Below are positions 1-5,385 of a stretch of DNA of 7,082 nt, piece by piece (the first letter of the stretch is position 1; each line of letters begins with the position of its first letter). Source of the DNA: Nocardioides sp. (lineage in GTDB: Bacteria > Actinomycetota > Actinomycetes > Propionibacteriales > Nocardioidaceae). Position numbers and translations under genes: made by a program. The notes under the pieces are model-generated. The model worked only from the letters and a program-made list of their open reading frames with translations. It was not told the origin of the DNA and searched no databases. The DNA lies in contig DOWL01000027.1 in assembly GCA_003519585.1 (NCBI GenBank), positions 1-7,082 of the forward strand, written 5' to 3'.

Positions 1-739
1 TTTCGGCGTCGTCGCGCCGCGGGTCGTGCGCGGCGTTTGTCACCAGGGGCGGGGGCAGCGTGCCGAGCCGATCGGAGAGCAGCGGCGCGAGGTCGGGGTG
101 GGTGAGGTCGGCCTCGGTGCTGGCGTACTGCTGCCAGTACCACTCCGCCTCGCGCGGGTCGAAGGCCGCCGCGGCCCCGAGTGCGTACGACGCGCCCGCC
201 GCCGTCGGGTCGAGGAACGGATACTGCAGGACGGCGGCCCGGAACCGTCCGGGGTGCCGCAGCGCCGCCACCAGTGCGAGGTTGCCGCCGGCGCTGTCGC
301 CGTGCACGTACGTCGGACCGTCGAGCGCCAGTTGAGCTCCCGCGCGATCGAGCCAGTCGAGCACGGTGTCGACGTCGTCGGGGGCGGCCGGGAACCGGTG
401 TTCGGGAGCCAGCCGGTAGTCCACGCTCAGCACCGCCATGCCCAGCCGGTTCGCGAACCGCCGGCAGACCCGGTCGTGCACCTCGACGTCGTGGAAGACG
501 AACCCACCACCGTGCAGGTGGACCACCACGCCGGGATCGGCTCCGGCGGGCCGGAACACCCGCACCCGGACGCCGTTGGCGTCCAGGTCGACGACCTCGG
601 CCACCGGCTCGGGCGCCTCGGCGAGCGCGGCCTCGCGGTTGGCGACGCGGGCCGCCGGCACGTCGTACCCCTCGGTCCACACAGGCACCTCGGCCGCAGC
701 CGCCTCGACCGCGGCGCGCGCTTCGGGGAACAGGGCCAT
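1..739 (-). CDS. HSL-family alpha/beta hydrolase (esterase/lipase), C-terminus cut off by window edge
   Basis: This gene reads leftward from an ATG at 739-737 and leaves the window with 246 codons present. The protein has the hallmarks of the hormone-sensitive-lipase group (bacterial esterase family IV). An oxyanion-hole HGGG lies at about residues 76-79, followed by DYRLAPEH (107-114) and the nucleophile elbow GDSAGGN with predicted catalytic Ser149. A DPRRDD motif near the cut end should carry the catalytic Asp; relatives more often have DPLRDE. The catalytic His would lie in the missing 60-70 residues. No signal peptide is visible, so a cytoplasmic carboxylesterase acting on short acyl esters is the likely role; the substrate cannot be read from the sequence. 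The start is supported by AGGAG five bases upstream. The gene diverges from the DUF4012 gene across a long intergenic region, and nothing else in the window points to a shared pathway. Confidence 0.93.
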   Translation of the reverse strand, partial: MALFPEARAAVEAAAAEVPVWTEGYDVPAARVANREAALAEAPEPVAEVVDLDANGVRVRVFRPAGADPGVVVHLHGGGFVFHDVEVHDRVCRRFANRLGMAVLSVDYRLAPEHRFPAAPDDVDTVLDWLDRAGAQLALDGPTYVHGDSAGGNLALVAALRHPGRFRAAVLQYPFLDPTAAGASYALGAAAAFDPREAEWYWQQYASTEADLTHPDLAPLLSDRLGTLPPPLVTNAAHDPRRDDAE

Positions 740-744
740 CGTCA

Positions 745-749
745 CTCCT
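745..749 (-). promoter_or_regulatory. Ribosome binding site of the esterase gene
   Basis: On the minus strand AGGAG lies 5 nt before the ATG at 739. It is a strong Shine-Dalgarno match and fixes the esterase start. Confidence 0.75.
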
Positions 750-806
750 ACCGGGGTCGGGGTCGCGGTCGTCAGCACGACGATAGAAGAGTCGATGGCG
801 AAGAGG

Positions 807-868
807 GGGCCTCTCGCGGTGGCCCGGAAGCCGACGTCGGCGGGGGGCCGGTCCTCCGCGAGAGGCCC
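807..868. repeat. Perfect 13-bp inverted repeat upstream of the esterase gene
   Basis: The arm at 807-819 (GGGCCTCTCGCGG) is matched without error by its reverse complement at 856-868. The 36-nt spacer contains a further perfect 10-nt palindrome at 831-840 (CCGACGTCGG) and a complementary pair GGCCC/GGGCC (821-825/845-849), so the whole block could fold into a nested hairpin. It begins 68 nt upstream of the esterase start. It could be a regulator-binding site, a 5'-UTR structure or a terminator for upstream-directed transcription. No T-run follows on either strand, which argues against an intrinsic terminator. Confidence 0.7.
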
Positions 869-1060
869 GTGGTGTGACCGGACCGGATCGTGTCCCGATC
901 GCTCGGCCCGGATGCGTCTCACACCGCGGCAGCCCGAGTCGTCATCCTGGCTCGGGGATCTGGGCTGCCGCCGCCAGTCTGCGTCGAGGACGCGGCGCCG
1001 GAGTCGACCGGGAGCGCATCCCGATCGCCGGAGCGTGCAGTGTGGTGGCATGTTTCGCGG

Positions 1061-1116
1061 CGAGTGACGCGGATCGGTTGTTTCCACTGTGGATAACAAC
1101 CAATCCGCGTCACTCG
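1061..1116. repeat. 56-nt near-perfect palindrome (22-bp arms)
   Basis: The arms are 1061-1082 and 1095-1116. They pair at 21 of 22 positions, with one C/A mismatch at 1075/1102; in a minus-strand transcript this becomes a G-U wobble, so all 22 would pair. The 12-nt centre itself contains TCCAC/GTGGA (1083-1087/1089-1093), making almost the whole 56 nt self-complementary. Neither side has a T-run, and the element lies between divergent genes, so a simple intrinsic terminator is unlikely. It is too long for an ordinary operator. A palindromic (REP/MITE-like) repeat, a cruciform-forming site or an RNA hairpin are possibilities; I cannot choose between them from one copy. Confidence 0.85.
1088..1096 (-). 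promoter_or_regulatory. Consensus DnaA box at the palindrome centre
   Basis: Read on the minus strand the bases are TTATCCACA, an exact match to the classical DnaA-box consensus. It sits in the central part of the 56-nt palindrome. A lone box does not make an origin: I see no cluster of further boxes, no AT-rich unwinding region and no dnaA or dnaN gene nearby. It may be a DnaA titration or regulatory site, or a chance match. Confidence 0.35.
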
Positions 1117-1281
1117 ACGAAAACCACCAGCACAGACAGCTCAGTTCTGGCCTGACCGCGCACTTCGGCGGCCCTGACCGGCCGGGCAGCGCACGGGCGC
1201 ACGGAGCGGCCGCCGGGTGTGCGAATCCTGTGGTTGCCTCGGCGCCATGCGAGAGGAAATCGTCAACCCCCAGCCGAGCCG

Positions 1282-3096
1282 GTGATCCGGCGGGTGGTCC
1301 TGAGCCTTCTCGTCCTCGTACTCCTGTGGCTGGCCTACACCGCGTGGCTGGTCTGGCGGGTGGAGCGCGATCTGACGACCGCCCGGGCCAGCGCCGAGAG
1401 CCTGTCATCCGCCGTACGCGCGGAGGACGGGTCCGGAGCCGAGCGCGCCCTCGCGCAGCTTCAGCTCTCGAGCGCGACCGCTGACGGGCACACCCGTGGC
1501 ACCGGGTGGAGCGTGCTCACCCGGCTGCCGGTGGTCGGTGACGATGCCGACGGCGTGCGGGCGACCTCCTCGTCGCTGGTCTCCCTCGCGGGCGGCGTCG
1601 AGCCGCTGGTGCGGCAGGTCAGCGAGCTCGGCCCGCTCTCCCATAGCGGACGCATCGATCTCGACCAGGTGATCGAGCTGCAACAGCCGGTGGCGACTGC
1701 GAGCGCCGCCGTCGGCCAGGCACGCGGGCAGGTGCGCGGGCTCGACACCTCGTCGTACGCCGGCCCGCTGCGTACGGCGGTCGAGAGCTATGTCGACGAC
1801 CTCGACACCCTCGACGGGCTGCTGTCGGGGGCCGCTACCGCGACCCGCGCGCTCCCCGCCCTGCTCGGTGCCGACGGGCACCGGACCTACCTGCTCGTCG
1901 TCCAGAACAATGCCGAGATCCGAGCCACCGGCGGTCTGCCGGGCGCCTGGGCCGAGCTGAGCGTCGATGACGGCGCCGTCCGAGTGCGCGGCCAGGGCAC
2001 GGCCTCGGACTTCCCCGTTCGCCCGACGTCCGCGGCGGCCTTGGCCGACGGCGAGCAGGCGGTCTACTCCGACCTCTACGGCCGCTACTTCCAGGACGCC
2101 ACGTTCACACCGGACTTCACCCGCGCCGCGGCGCTGATGCGCGCCCACTGGGAGGGCGACCAGCATGACAAGCTCGACGGGGTCGTCTCGATCGACCCTG
2201 TCGCGCTGTCCTACGTGCTCGCGGCCATCGGTCCGGTGGGCGTGGAGGGCACCACGCTCACCAGCGACAACGCCGTACCTCAACTGCTGCAGCGGCCCTA
2301 CCTCGACCGCGACCCCGCCTCCCAGGACGCCTTCTTCGCCGCCGCCACCCGCGCGGTCGTCGGCGCGCTGACCGGCGACCAGGCATCACCGACCGAGCTC
2401 GTCCGTGCCCTGGCCCGCGCGGTCGACGAGCATCGGCTCTACGTCGCGCCCTTCGCCGACGAGCTCGCCACGGAGCTGCAGGACAGCGCGGTCCTCGGCG
2501 CGGTAGACGGTGATGACGGCGACCACCCGAACGTCCTGGTCGCGCTCAACGACGCGACCGGATCCAAGATGTCCTACTACCTCCGCCACCGCGTCTCGGT
2601 GCACGCCGAGGGTTGTGCCGAGGACCGCCAGGACCTCCGCGGCACCCTCACGTTGAGCCAGACCCTCACCGCCGAGGAGGCCAGCAAGCTCCCCGTGTCG
2701 GTCACCGGCTCCGGCGACCACGGCGTGCCCCTGGGGTCCCAGCTGGTGGCGGTCCGCCTCTACGGGCCCACCGGCGGGTCGCTGTCCGACGTCACGGTGG
2801 CCGGCGCCGCCGTACCCGCGCAGATCCAGCAACTGGCCGGCCGCCCGGTCGCCACGGTGGCCGCCCTGGTGACCGGACCCGACGAGGTGCAGGTCACCTG
2901 GTCGATGACCGGCGCGCCCGGCGCCCGAGGCGCTGGCGCCGTGCGAGTCACGCCCGGCATCGAGGCGGGCAGCCTCGACTCGACGTTCGCGAGTGGGTCA
3001 ACATCTCCACCGACAAGGCCGCCAACCCGTGCAGCGTGCTCGGCTACTCCAAGCGGATCGCCGAAGGACTCACCGCCGCGAAGGCCCGGGAGGTGA
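1282..3096 (+). CDS. DUF4012 membrane-anchored protein, C-terminus apparently replaced across a junction
   Basis: The product is about 604 residues from GTG 1282. It has a short basic N-terminus (MIRR), one hydrophobic helix at about residues 5-25, a helical stretch rich in Ala, Ser and Gln, then the family signature QNNAEIRATGG at about 208-218 and a conserved-looking MSYYLRHRV near 430. DUF4012 proteins are uncharacterised; in actinomycetes they often lie in exopolysaccharide or cell-envelope clusters, with the bulk outside the membrane. Family resemblance stops at about residue 566, around nt 2980. The last 35-40 codons (Pro/Arg/Ser-rich) are an out-of-frame reading of the following epimerase sequence. 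So little of the native C-terminus is lost and the protein may still work. An alternative start, GTG 1219, adds 21 residues, but those codons have poor third-position G/C. Neither start has a good ribosome binding site at normal spacing. Confidence 0.85.
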   Translation: MIRRVVLSLLVLVLLWLAYTAWLVWRVERDLTTARASAESLSSAVRAEDGSGAERALAQLQLSSATADGHTRGTGWSVLTRLPVVGDDADGVRATSSSLVSLAGGVEPLVRQVSELGPLSHSGRIDLDQVIELQQPVATASAAVGQARGQVRGLDTSSYAGPLRTAVESYVDDLDTLDGLLSGAATATRALPALLGADGHRTYLLVVQNNAEIRATGGLPGAWAELSVDDGAVRVRGQGTASDFPVRPTSAAALADGEQAVYSDLYGRYFQDATFTPDFTRAAALMRAHWEGDQHDKLDGVVSIDPVALSYVLAAIGPVGVEGTTLTSDNAVPQLLQRPYLDRDPASQDAFFAAATRAVVGALTGDQASPTELVRALARAVDEHRLYVAPFADELATELQDSAVLGAVDGDDGDHPNVLVALNDATGSKMSYYLRHRVSVHAEGCAEDRQDLRGTLTLSQTLTAEEASKLPVSVTGSGDHGVPLGSQLVAVRLYGPTGGSLSDVTVAGAAVPAQIQQLAGRPVATVAALVTGPDEVQVTWSMTGAPGARGAGAVRVTPGIEAGSLDSTFASGSTSPPTRPPTRAACSATPSGSPKDSPPRRPGR

Positions 3097-3641
3097 GCGA
3101 CGGCCGCTACGTGTCCGTGCGGTTCGGCAACGTGCTCGGCAGTCGCGGCTCGGTGCTCACCACCTTCGCCCGACAGATCGCGGAGGGCGGGCCGGTCACG
3201 GTGACCGACCCCGAGGTCACCCGCTACTTCATGACGATCGAGGAAGCCTGCCAGCTCGTCGTCCAGGCGGCCGCGATCGGCCGGCCCGGCGAGACGCTCG
3301 TGCTCGACATGGGCGAACCCGTACGGATCCTCGACGTCGCTCACCAACTGATGCACCAGGCCGGACGCGAAGTGAGCGTGGAGTTCACCGGGATGCGCGC
3401 GGGCGAGAAGCTCCACAAGGAGCTGTACGGCGAGCGCGAGCCCCGCGACGTACGCCCGCGGCACCCGCTCGTCTCGCATGTCCCGGTGCCGCCCATCACC
3501 GACGACGAGCTGGCCGCGCTGCGCCGGCTGGACGGCCCGCACACCGCGCGACGGGCGCTCGCCCGGGTCTGCTTCCTGCTCGACGGCCGAGTTGGCCACC
3601 TAGGACCACCGTGCACGACGAAGGAGATGACCAAGAAGTGA
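2985..3641 (+). pseudogene. FlaA1/CapD/WbpM-type nucleotide-sugar epimerase/dehydratase, C-terminal remnant
   Basis: From about 2985 a frame one base behind the DUF4012 frame encodes the C-terminal ~218 residues of a polysaccharide-biosynthesis enzyme. It begins VREWVNISTDKAANP and continues with GYSKR (the segment carrying the catalytic Lys), VSVRFGNVLGSRGSV, DPEVTRYFMTIEEA, LVLDMGEPVRI and GMRAGEKLHKELY. Intact membrane-type members have about 600 or more residues: several N-terminal membrane helices, then a Rossmann NAD-binding domain. All of that is absent here. There is no start codon or ribosome binding site for the fragment in its own frame. It should therefore be inactive, and is best read as a deletion remnant fused behind the DUF4012 gene. 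The -1 offset at the join shows no slippery heptamer, so programmed frameshifting is not supported. The stop TGA (3639-3641) overlaps the GTG of the next gene. Confidence 0.85.
3621..3626 (+). promoter_or_regulatory. Ribosome binding site of the small secreted protein gene
   Basis: AAGGAG ends 11 nt before the GTG at 3638, slightly long but acceptable spacing. An ATG directly abutting it (3627) opens only MTKK followed by TGA and cannot be the start as the sequence stands. Confidence 0.6.
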
Positions 3642-4045
3642 TCACGAGACTCGCGGCGGCGGCCGCCCTGGTGGCCGCGCTGATCCTGGGCATGTTGGCG
3701 ACCGCGCCGACGGCGAGCGCGGACTGCCCCTACTCCGCCTGCCTGGCGACCAGCGCCTCGGCGCAGGCAAAGGTCAAGACCGGACAGCGCGCGAAGATCA
3801 AGGTGGCGGTCGCCGGCGCCAGCAACCTCGCCCCGACCGGTCAGGTCACCGTGACGATCGTCAAGCGCCCTGGCGGCAAGGTGCTCACCCGCACCCTCAC
3901 CATCACCGGTGGCCAGGTCGACCTCAAGACCCGCAAGCTCAAGCCGGGCAAGTACTCCGTCACCGTCACCTACGTCCCTACCGCCGGCTCGGTGTGGCAG
4001 GGCACCACGACCACCACGACGTTCAAGGTGAAGAAGAGGCGCTGA
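3638..4045 (+). CDS. Small secreted protein with one bacterial Ig-like (beta-sandwich) domain
   Basis: The gene encodes 135 residues. The N-terminus is a textbook Sec signal peptide: Arg at position 4, a long Ala/Leu/Val core, and probable cleavage after PTASA near residue 28. The mature protein starts with DCPYSAC, a closely spaced Cys pair that could form a disulfide. It continues with one beta-rich domain of alternating Val/Thr/Lys strands containing PTGQVTVTIV and LKPGKYSVTVTYVPTAG, the pattern of Ig-like repeats of the Big_3/Big_5 kind, and ends in a basic VKKRR tail. There is no sortase motif, lipobox or second membrane helix, so it is probably released or held loosely at the cell surface. 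The GTG shares four bases (GTGA) with the stop of the epimerase remnant, suggesting it was once translated together with that gene. Function is unknown; a structural or adhesive surface role is only a guess. Confidence 0.85.
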   Translation: MITRLAAAAALVAALILGMLATAPTASADCPYSACLATSASAQAKVKTGQRAKIKVAVAGASNLAPTGQVTVTIVKRPGGKVLTRTLTITGGQVDLKTRKLKPGKYSVTVTYVPTAGSVWQGTTTTTTFKVKKRR

Positions 4046-4095
4046 CTTTCCTTGCGCGCTTCGGGTCCCGAGCTTCGCCCGTTGGCGCAGGCTGC

Positions 4096-4677
4096 TCAGG
4101 CGCCGGGCAGCCTCGGCGCGTCGAGCTCCCCCTTGCGCAGCCGGTAGACCTGAAGTCGTAGGTCGTAGTACTTCTCCGTCTCGCCGACCCACTCCATGCC
4201 GATTGAGGTCGCCGTCCGCGCGCCCCGTGTGTTGCGCGGCCGCACGACCGCGAACAACTCATCCGCACCCGCCTCGAAGGCATGGTGCGCAACCGCGTGA
4301 CCCGCCTCAGCGGCATAACCGAGCCCCCACGCGGCGGGGTCGAGTTGCCAGCCGACCTCGAGATCGGCGCGTCCGGGCGGGAGCGGGAGCACGGCCACAC
4401 CACCGAGCAGCCGATCATCGGCTGCCCTCGTCACTGCCCAGCGGCCCGCGGGTCCGAGTGGCGGCGCCTCGAGCCACGATTCGATCAGCTGAGCCATCGA
4501 TTCCTGGGTCGACACCCGAGTCATCGCCGGACTGAGCCAGCGCGTCACCGACTCGTCCCCGAAGATCCGCAACGCCTGGGGCGCGTCCTCGATCGACCAG
4601 GGTCGCAGCACCAGGCGCGGCGTCCGGATGCTCTCGCCGTCGATGGTCACGCGGTGGACAGTGGGGGCAGCAGCCAT
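4096..4677 (-). CDS. GNAT-family N-acetyltransferase (RimJ/RimL-like)
   Basis: The chosen ATG at 4677 gives 193 residues, typical for this family. The N-terminus has the RimJ/RimL-type opening TPRLVLRPW (about 19-27). The acetyl-CoA-binding motif A is seen as GWQLDPAAWGLGYAAEAG (109-126), where the GLGYA turn holds the pyrophosphate, and is followed by RPRNTRGARTATSIGMEWVG (147-165), the usual motif-B region. It should transfer an acetyl group from acetyl-CoA to an amine; the target (protein N-terminus, small molecule or antibiotic) cannot be told. An in-frame GTG at 4740 lies inside the upstream terminator hairpin and is unlikely. A GTG at 4650 is a possible later start, and none has a clear ribosome binding site. 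The gene converges on the Ig-like gene with a 50-bp gap and lies downstream of the pca-like operon, but a terminator separates them. Confidence 0.88.
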   Translation of the reverse strand: MAAAPTVHRVTIDGESIRTPRLVLRPWSIEDAPQALRIFGDESVTRWLSPAMTRVSTQESMAQLIESWLEAPPLGPAGRWAVTRAADDRLLGGVAVLPLPPGRADLEVGWQLDPAAWGLGYAAEAGHAVAHHAFEAGADELFAVVRPRNTRGARTATSIGMEWVGETEKYYDLRLQVYRLRKGELDAPRLPGA

Positions 4678-4690
4678 ACCCGTACGACAA

Positions 4691-4705
4691 CGGAGACACT
4701 CTCCG
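4691..4705. repeat. Short inverted repeat ahead of the acetyltransferase gene
   Basis: CGGAGA (4691-4696) and TCTCCG (4700-4705) flank a 3-nt centre, 14 nt upstream of the ATG at 4677. It lies where an operator or leader hairpin of the acetyltransferase gene could be, but at six base pairs it may be chance. Confidence 0.35.
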
Positions 4706-4722
4706 CATTCCCGCGGCAGGAA

Positions 4723-4748
4723 ACTAGGGCGTGCCCGCACGCCCTAGT
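4723..4748 (-). terminator. Intrinsic terminator at the end of the pca-like operon
   Basis: ACTAGGGCGTG (4723-4733) and CACGCCCTAGT (4738-4748) form a perfect 11-bp stem with a 4-nt loop. On the minus strand the stem is followed by TT and then CC, giving AGTTTCC, a short U-run typical of high-GC genomes. The TAG stop of the CoA-transferase subunit B gene (4746-4744) lies inside the first arm, so termination immediately follows translation. On the plus strand no T-run follows. It should insulate the acetyltransferase gene from the catabolic operon. Confidence 0.75.
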
Positions 4749-5385
4749 GCGATGCGTGCGGTCGAAGCTCCACGTCGAGCCGATCGGCCAGCTCGTCGTA
4801 CGACAGGCCGAAGGTCTCGCGAACGGTCACGCCCGAAGGCCCGATGTCGAAGACAGCGTGCTCGGTGTAGACGCGGTCGACGCAGCCGACGCCGGTGAGC
4901 GGATAGGTGCAGGCGGGCACGAGCTTGGGGCTGCCGTCCTTGGCGAACAGGCTCATCATCACGAAGACGCTCTTCGCGCCGATGGCCAGGTCCATGGCCC
5001 CGCCCACCGCCGGGATCGCGTCGGGGGCGCCGGTGTGCCAGTTGGCGAGGTCGCCGCCCGCGCTGACCTGGAAGGCGCCGAGCACGCAGACGTCGAGGTG
5101 GCCGCCGCGCATCATCGCGAAGGAGTCGGCGTGGTGGAAGTACGCCGCGCCGGGCAGCTCGGTGACCGGTTCCTTCCCGGCGTTGGTGAGGTCCCAGTCC
5201 TCCTCGCCCTCACGGGCAGCGGGTCCCATGTTGAGCATGCCGTTCTCGGTGTGCAGGACCACGCCCGATCCCGGTTCGAGGAAGTCGGCCACCATCGTCG
5301 GCTGACCGATCCCCAGGTTGACGAACGAGCCGGGCGCGATGTCGCGGGCCACGAGCTGGGCCATCTCTTGCTTGGTCAAGGTCAT
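4744..5385 (-). CDS. pcaJ: 3-oxoadipate CoA-transferase, subunit B (PcaJ-like)
   Basis: The gene encodes 213 residues, the normal length for the beta subunit of a heteromeric 3-oxoacid CoA-transferase (class I). The active-site segment HTENGMLNMGP contains the Glu (residue 47) that forms the glutamyl-CoA thioester in this family. GGHLDVCVLGAFQVS, GDLANW and GGAMDLAIGAK are further family landmarks. With subunit A it moves CoA from succinyl-CoA to 3-oxoadipate in the cytoplasm, the penultimate step of the beta-ketoadipate pathway for protocatechuate and catechol. The ATG overlaps the subunit A stop by four bases (ATGA, 5382-5385), so the two are translationally coupled and made in equal amounts. 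An acetoacetate-type (ScoB/AtoA) activity is the main alternative; the partner subunit and the thiolase favour 3-oxoadipate. Confidence 0.9.
   Translation of the reverse strand: MTLTKQEMAQLVARDIAPGSFVNLGIGQPTMVADFLEPGSGVVLHTENGMLNMGPAAREGEEDWDLTNAGKEPVTELPGAAYFHHADSFAMMRGGHLDVCVLGAFQVSAGGDLANWHTGAPDAIPAVGGAMDLAIGAKSVFVMMSLFAKDGSPKLVPACTYPLTGVGCVDRVYTEHAVFDIGPSGVTVRETFGLSYDELADRLDVELRPHASH

Larger units (their letters stand above)
740..1281. other. Divergent intergenic region without a credible gene
   Basis: This stretch of about 540 bp separates the leftward esterase gene from the rightward DUF4012 gene, so it should hold the promoters of both. Open frames cross it, but their third codon positions are clearly less G/C-rich than in the flanking genes and none resembles a known protein. 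I could not identify convincing -35/-10 boxes. What stands out is structure: a perfect 13-bp inverted repeat on the esterase side and a 56-nt palindrome in the middle, both listed separately. The last 60 bp before 1282 are open in the DUF4012 frame but contain rare-looking codons (AGA, GGA, AAT), unlike the gene body. Confidence 0.7.

Noticed and set aside
26..877. Long plus-strand open frame opposite the esterase gene
   Set aside because: It is antisense to a gene with clear HGGG and GDSAGGN motifs. The Arg/Gly/Val-rich product is what the complement of high-GC coding DNA produces.
919..1113. 64-codon minus-strand open frame in the intergenic region
   Set aside because: It starts inside the palindrome, has no ribosome binding site and encodes no recognisable motif.
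1061..1116. Palindrome as a replication origin or parS site
   Set aside because: There is only one DnaA box, no AT-rich unwinding element, no dnaA/dnaN/par genes, and the sequence does not match the parS consensus.
874..1155. 93-codon plus-strand open frame with a GAGAGG sequence before its GTG
   Set aside because: Third codon positions are much less G/C-rich than in the real genes, it runs through the palindrome, and the product resembles nothing I recognise.
2613..2990. Upstream extension of the epimerase frame to a GTG at 2613, which would make a longer protein
   Set aside because: This part is an out-of-frame reading of DUF4012 coding sequence and has no Rossmann or membrane segment. 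It does not restore the epimerase N-terminus.
2975..3000. Programmed ribosomal frameshift joining DUF4012 and epimerase
   Set aside because: No slippery heptamer or downstream pseudoknot is evident, and the second protein enters in mid-domain, which fits a deletion better.
4058..4073. Hairpin between the convergent Ig-like and acetyltransferase genes as a terminator
   Set aside because: The stem is about six pairs with a bulge and a 3-nt loop, with no T-run on either side; too weak to annotate.
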